Source: Nocardia asteroides
Lineage (GTDB): Bacteria > Actinomycetota > Actinomycetes > Mycobacteriales > Mycobacteriaceae
NCBI GenBank assembly: GCA_019930625.1
Contig: CP082844.1
Location: forward strand, 5,518,001-5,582,000
Length of the DNA stretch: 64,000 bases
Direction of reading: 5' to 3'
The position numbers and the translations under genes are program-made. The notes below the pieces were generated by a model that saw nothing but the letters and a program-made list of their open reading frames with translations, had not been told where the DNA came from and did not search any database. Positions 61,201 to 64,000 of this stretch are shown here, piece by piece. Numbering within the stretch: position 1 is the first letter of the stretch; every line of letters starts with the position of its first letter.

Positions 61201-64000
61201 GTGCCGCGGCTGTGGGGACCATGCCCGGCAACACATGGATGGGCAGCGTGGCTCGTGGCGAGCGGCGAGCGATCGTGTTCGTGTGCTCCGGCCAGGGTTC
61301 GCAGTGGGCCGGTATGGGCCGGAATCTGTTGCGTGCCGAGCCGGTGTTTCGCGCGGCTGTCGAAGAATGCGAGAAGTGGTTACGGCCGCTGACCACCTGG
61401 TCGCTTACGGCCGAGCTGACCGCGCCGGTGGAACGTAGCCGCCTCGATGAGACCGCGGTCGCGCAGCCGGCTCTGTTCGCTGTCCAGGTGGGGATCGCGC
61501 GACTGTGGCAGGAATGGGGGCTTGTGCCGGACGCGTTGATCGGCCACAGCTTCGGCGAAGTCACCGCCGCGTACCTGGCCGGGTCGCTGTCCCTCGCCGA
61601 AGCGGTCGAGGTGGTGTATCACCGGGGCCGGTTGATGCAGGCCGCGGCCGGAGAAGGTGGGATGGCTTCGGTGGAGCTGCCCGCCGAGCGGGTGCGCGAC
61701 CTGCTGAGCGCGTACCAGGGTGAGCTCACGATCGGCGCGATCAACGATCCCGATTCGACCGTCGTGTCCGGTGACGCCGCCGCGCTGGCCGACTTGCTCG
61801 GACGGCTGCGCGGCGAGGGGATCGCATGCCGTGAACTCCGGGTCGGTTACGCGTTCCATAGTGCGCGGATGAACCCGGCCGGGCGTGAATTGTCTCGAGC
61901 GCTCGGCACGCTTACTCCAGGGCCGAACCGGTTGCCCATCTACAGCACAGTCTCCGGAAAACTCGTCGACGATCAGCGATTCGACGCGGACTACTGGGCA
62001 CGAAACGTGCGGGACACCGTGCGATTCGCGGACGCCATGAACGGGGCGATCTCCGACGGATACCGGGTTTTCCTGGAGATCGGCCCGCATCCGGTACTGC
62101 TGGAGAACGCCCAGCGATGCCTCGCTGCCCGCCGGATCGATGGTCATGCCGTTGGTTCGCTGCGAAAGGGCGAGGACGAACGATCCGCGCTGCGCCGCGC
62201 GGCCGGCGCCCTGTACGCCGGTGGCTGCTCGCCAGATTTCGATCGGCTACTCGAGACCGGCAGGGTCGTTTCGCTGCCCGCTTACCAGTGGCAACGGAAG
62301 CGATACTGGCTCGCGGCCGACCGGCGTACCGCGCTCGCCGGCGACGACGGGGGCCATCCGCTGCTCGGCACAGGCCTGATCTCGGCCGTAGAGCAGGGAA
62401 CCTGCTACTGGCAACGCGCGCTGGACCCGGTAAGGCTGCCGTATCTCGCGGACCTCACGGTGTGCGGGGACACCGTGATCTCCGCGGCCACGTTCGCCGA
62501 AATGGCGTTGGCATCGGGCGCCGAGGCGTACGGAACCGAGGACATCGCCGTTACCGATTTGGTGTTCGAGCGCATGCTGGAAGTGACCGCGGCCGCGGTG
62601 CCCACGACTCAGACGGTGATCAGCACGCGGGAGGGACTCTTCCAGGTATTCGGCCCCCACGGTCCGGATCGGGTGCGGCACGCACTGGCCACCGTCGCGC
62701 CGGACACCGAAAAGCCGGATGTGCGCGAGGCGCCCGCCCTGATTCGGCACCGCTGCACCACGCACCGAGACCGGACCGAGCACTACCGCGCGCTGGCCGG
62801 GGCGGGGCTGGGAATCGGAGAGCACCTTCGTGGGGTATCGGAGCTGTGGTTCGGCCACGAGGAAGTGCTTGCCCGGCTCGTGCCGCCGGAGCGGCCACAT
62901 GCTCGAGAGACCGGTTACCGCATCCCTCCCTCGATGCTCGACGCCGGTCTGCAGGCGCTGATCGCCCTGTGCAACGGTTCGTCCGGAAGCAATGTGGTGA
63001 CCGGGATCGGTCGGTTGCGAGTGCATCGGACCCCGGCGGGGTCGGTATGGGCGCACGGCCGATCAGCGGGGTCGGGCGGCGACCTCTACCTGCTCGACGA
63101 CGACGGCCGGGTACTGGTGCAGGCCGAGGGCGTGCGCCTACGGCCGCTCAGAGAACCCGATCCGGTCGAAGATTGCCTGTACACGGTGGAATGGCGCGAA
63201 AGAGCAGATCCACAACCGGTGGGAGATCGGGCCGGGTCGTGGATCGTGTTGGCGGGCGAGGATCGCCTCGGCGCTGAACTCGCGGAAGAGCTGCGGGCTC
63301 GAGGCAAGCAGTGTGATCTGGTGACCGCGCAGGGAGCGGACCCGACCGGAACAGAGTCTCTGCGTGCGGTTCTGACCGGAACGGCGCCGACCGGGGTAGT
63401 GCACGTCGGAAGTCTCGGCAGCGCGAGCCTGCGGGGGGTGGCCGACGTGCTGGCCGGAATGGGCTGGCGCGATCAGCCACGGCTGTGGGTGGTGACTCGG
63501 GCCGCCCAGGCAGTCGGCGAGCACATCTCGGCGGTGGATGTCGACCAGGCAGCGTTGTGGGGACTCGGCAGGGCGATCGGGCTCGATCATCCCGGGCTAT
63601 CGGTCACGCGGGTGGATCTTGCCGCGCCGACCACACTCGATGAGGCAGCCACGCTGGTGACGGCTATGCTCAGCGATGATCGGGAGACCGATGTCGCCCT
63701 GCGTCCCGGTGGCCGGTTCGTGGCCAGGCTGGTCCGCGCTCCGGACGTCCGTGAGCGAGTGGCGACGTTACGGGCGGACGGTGCATACCTGATCGTCGGC
63801 GCGGATGCCGCACTCGCGGAGTCGTTTGCCAGGTGGATGACCGACCGTGGTGCGCGCAACATCGTGATCCTGAACCGAGACGGCACCATCGGGCCGATCA
63901 GCTTTCCGGGGGCGCAGGTGTCGACCATCGACACGTGCGCGACCGACGACCTGGAGATGACCGGGCTGATCACCGAGATCGAGAGTGCGTCGGGCCCATT
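58263..64000 (+). CDS. Type I polyketide synthase, ACP-KS-AT-AT-DH*-KR*, 3' end outside the window
   Basis: GTG at 58263 follows GGAGGT; the frame is open to the right edge (over 1,900 codons). Domains in order: ACP with Ser41 in SYGLDSLML; KS (about 95-520) with Cys251 in NTACSSSL, His386 in EAHGTGT and His426 in GHLEPAAG; AT1 (about 590-890) with Ser685 in GMSMGEVAAA and YASH at 785-788; a KS-AT-type linker; AT2 (about 1000-1310) with Ser1096 in GHSFGEVTAA and YAFH ending at 1199, closed by LPAYQWQRKRYWL; DH-like (about 1364-1620) in which the catalytic His is Leu1398; KR-like start with YLIVGADAALAE instead of TGGxGxLG. No ER before the edge. The N-terminal ACP suggests acyl loading by a partner ligase. 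Confidence 0.9.
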   Translation, partial: MLSWSMEAVRDWLIARTAALSGLDPLAIDGREPFTSYGLDSLMLTVLADELSEAGGHPVSPVLFWAHPSPITLARRLTGAASTSPVQRETPDQQLSIAIVGLSCRFPGAPDPMAFWRLLSSGADALTEPPDGRWRDGPPRGGFLDRIDEFDPEFFGISPREAPHVDPQQRLMLELMQEALDDAGIPPSGLEGSRTGVFVGAMWSEYGAGIRADPDLVTQHTLAGGDPSIIPARLSYTLGARGPSLQVNTACSSSLVAVHLAAQSLREGECDLALVGGVSLMLAQDTVHALSRLGALAPDGRSKAFDARADGYGRGEGGGMVVLKPLDRALADGSPIHGVLKGSAVNHDGFSNGLTAPSPLAQESLLRSAYRRAGVAPAEVGYVEAHGTGTALGDPIEASALGAVLGAGRSRDQLLPVGSVKSAIGHLEPAAGIAGLIKVLLAMRHRTVPPCGQFEEANPNIPLGEWGLRVPTRAERWHGDAEGRLVAGVSAFGFGGTNCHVVLESGDYAPVCLLPLAAGTEDGLRAAARELASARDLTPIARLCAAASVEADGSHRLALSVRDRDDIATGAEKFLSGRAGAGISTGIVDRDRPKIMFLFGGQGGQWTGMGAPLLREPAFRSAIMRCETALRPHVDWSLTRLLTSADESWIERTELAQPAIFAMQIALTHLWRSQGVEPDAVAGMSMGEVAAAHVAGAITLDDAALIMCRRSAIAARLSGHGGMAVLDLSAEDTNDLLSRHGGDVWVAGSASPGSTVVSGDRSAIEAIRDELAARSVASAWIRVDYASHSPYVDSVLPDLRAALADLRPGETRIPFYSAATGAQMKGALLDAEHWVRTEREPWRFDTVMGHLLAGGRQIFVDVDPHPILTSVVEQHGGTALPTLRRADRDRSTLIDSMGALYTLGAAQPPPDRGRTELLVLSARSRDSLLASAATMARELSDADDIALRDLCYTAAVRRDHHEYRLAVTGSSSKELADSLRAAAVGTMPGNTWMGSVARGERRAIVFVCSGQGSQWAGMGRNLLRAEPVFRAAVEECEKWLRPLTTWSLTAELTAPVERSRLDETAVAQPALFAVQVGIARLWQEWGLVPDALIGHSFGEVTAAYLAGSLSLAEAVEVVYHRGRLMQAAAGEGGMASVELPAERVRDLLSAYQGELTIGAINDPDSTVVSGDAAALADLLGRLRGEGIACRELRVGYAFHSARMNPAGRELSRALGTLTPGPNRLPIYSTVSGKLVDDQRFDADYWARNVRDTVRFADAMNGAISDGYRVFLEIGPHPVLLENAQRCLAARRIDGHAVGSLRKGEDERSALRRAAGALYAGGCSPDFDRLLETGRVVSLPAYQWQRKRYWLAADRRTALAGDDGGHPLLGTGLISAVEQGTCYWQRALDPVRLPYLADLTVCGDTVISAATFAEMALASGAEAYGTEDIAVTDLVFERMLEVTAAAVPTTQTVISTREGLFQVFGPHGPDRVRHALATVAPDTEKPDVREAPALIRHRCTTHRDRTEHYRALAGAGLGIGEHLRGVSELWFGHEEVLARLVPPERPHARETGYRIPPSMLDAGLQALIALCNGSSGSNVVTGIGRLRVHRTPAGSVWAHGRSAGSGGDLYLLDDDGRVLVQAEGVRLRPLREPDPVEDCLYTVEWRERADPQPVGDRAGSWIVLAGEDRLGAELAEELRARGKQCDLVTAQGADPTGTESLRAVLTGTAPTGVVHVGSLGSASLRGVADVLAGMGWRDQPRLWVVTRAAQAVGEHISAVDVDQAALWGLGRAIGLDHPGLSVTRVDLAAPTTLDEAATLVTAMLSDDRETDVALRPGGRFVARLVRAPDVRERVATLRADGAYLIVGADAALAESFARWMTDRGARNIVILNRDGTIGPISFPGAQVSTIDTCATDDLEMTGLITEIESASGP

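Noticed and set aside
60030..62190. Tandem AT as an assembly duplication
   Set aside because: The two ATs differ throughout, including in active-site motifs and linkers, so they are not a duplicated read segment.
62117..63277. Long Arg/Gly-rich frame within the PKS
   Set aside because: It is a shadow of the PKS coding frame, which continues through it with recognisable AT and DH sequence.
1..64000. CRISPR arrays, rRNA and tRNA genes
   Set aside because: No regularly spaced repeats or recognisable rRNA or tRNA sequence was noticed by eye; a tRNAscan-SE run would be decisive for tRNAs.

Overview
The window is GC-rich DNA (about two thirds G+C) with dense genes, frequent GTG starts and many regulators and secreted proteins. 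Gene content points to a mycolic-acid actinomycete, most likely Nocardia or a close relative. Supporting families are PucR and CGNR regulators, a SulP transporter fused to carbonic anhydrase (like mycobacterial Rv3273), a GH15 enzyme of the mycobacterial trehalase type, DUF2252, DUF7144 and SHOCT proteins, and a very large type I polyketide synthase (PKS). The genus is inferred from gene content only. No rRNA, tRNA or CRISPR array was seen.

Layout. 1-9.5 kb is accessory: AraC-like and IS5-like remnants, a CGNR regulator divergent from an epoxide hydrolase, a probably frameshifted membrane protein, a secreted chitin-binding (CBM14) protein, an amidase and two tandem TetR paralogues. 9.8-17.3 kb carries a PucR regulator, an AarF/ABC1 kinase, the SulP-carbonic anhydrase fusion, a tiny secreted peptide and a MarR regulator. 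17.7-22.2 kb has a flavin amine oxidase fused to a cyclic-nucleotide-binding-like domain, a secreted protein and a PLP-dependent decarboxylase. 22.4-25.2 kb has an XRE/membrane-protein operon with a cut-off GPP34 gene, then an overlapping vat-vgb pair predicted to inactivate group A and group B streptogramins. 25.6-30.2 kb holds a dehalogenase-like hydrolase, a secreted serine protease, a secreted protein, a WD40 remnant and a class 3 lipase. 30.4-32 kb is a DUF3237/SnoaL-like operon facing a TetR gene across repeated CGATCG-centred operators.

32.5-57.5 kb is rich in envelope and stress functions: L,D-transpeptidase, OmpA-like lipoprotein, YihY/BrkB protein, DUF2252, two DUF7144 paralogues, GH15 enzyme, MFS exporter, membrane-anchored hydrolase, YbdK-like ligase, SHOCT and DUF6325 proteins, a three-gene DyP-peroxidase operon with two unidentified partners, a CPA1 antiporter, a class II glutamine amidotransferase and an HPF-like ribosome protein.

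The last 5.7 kb is the 5' part of one PKS gene running off the right edge: ACP, KS, two adjacent AT domains with different motifs, a DH-like domain lacking its catalytic His, and the start of a KR-like domain with a degraded cofactor motif. An SDR remnant lies just upstream. The tandem-AT PKS is the strongest candidate for something undescribed, followed by the DyP operon, the amine oxidase fusion and the vat-vgb operon.
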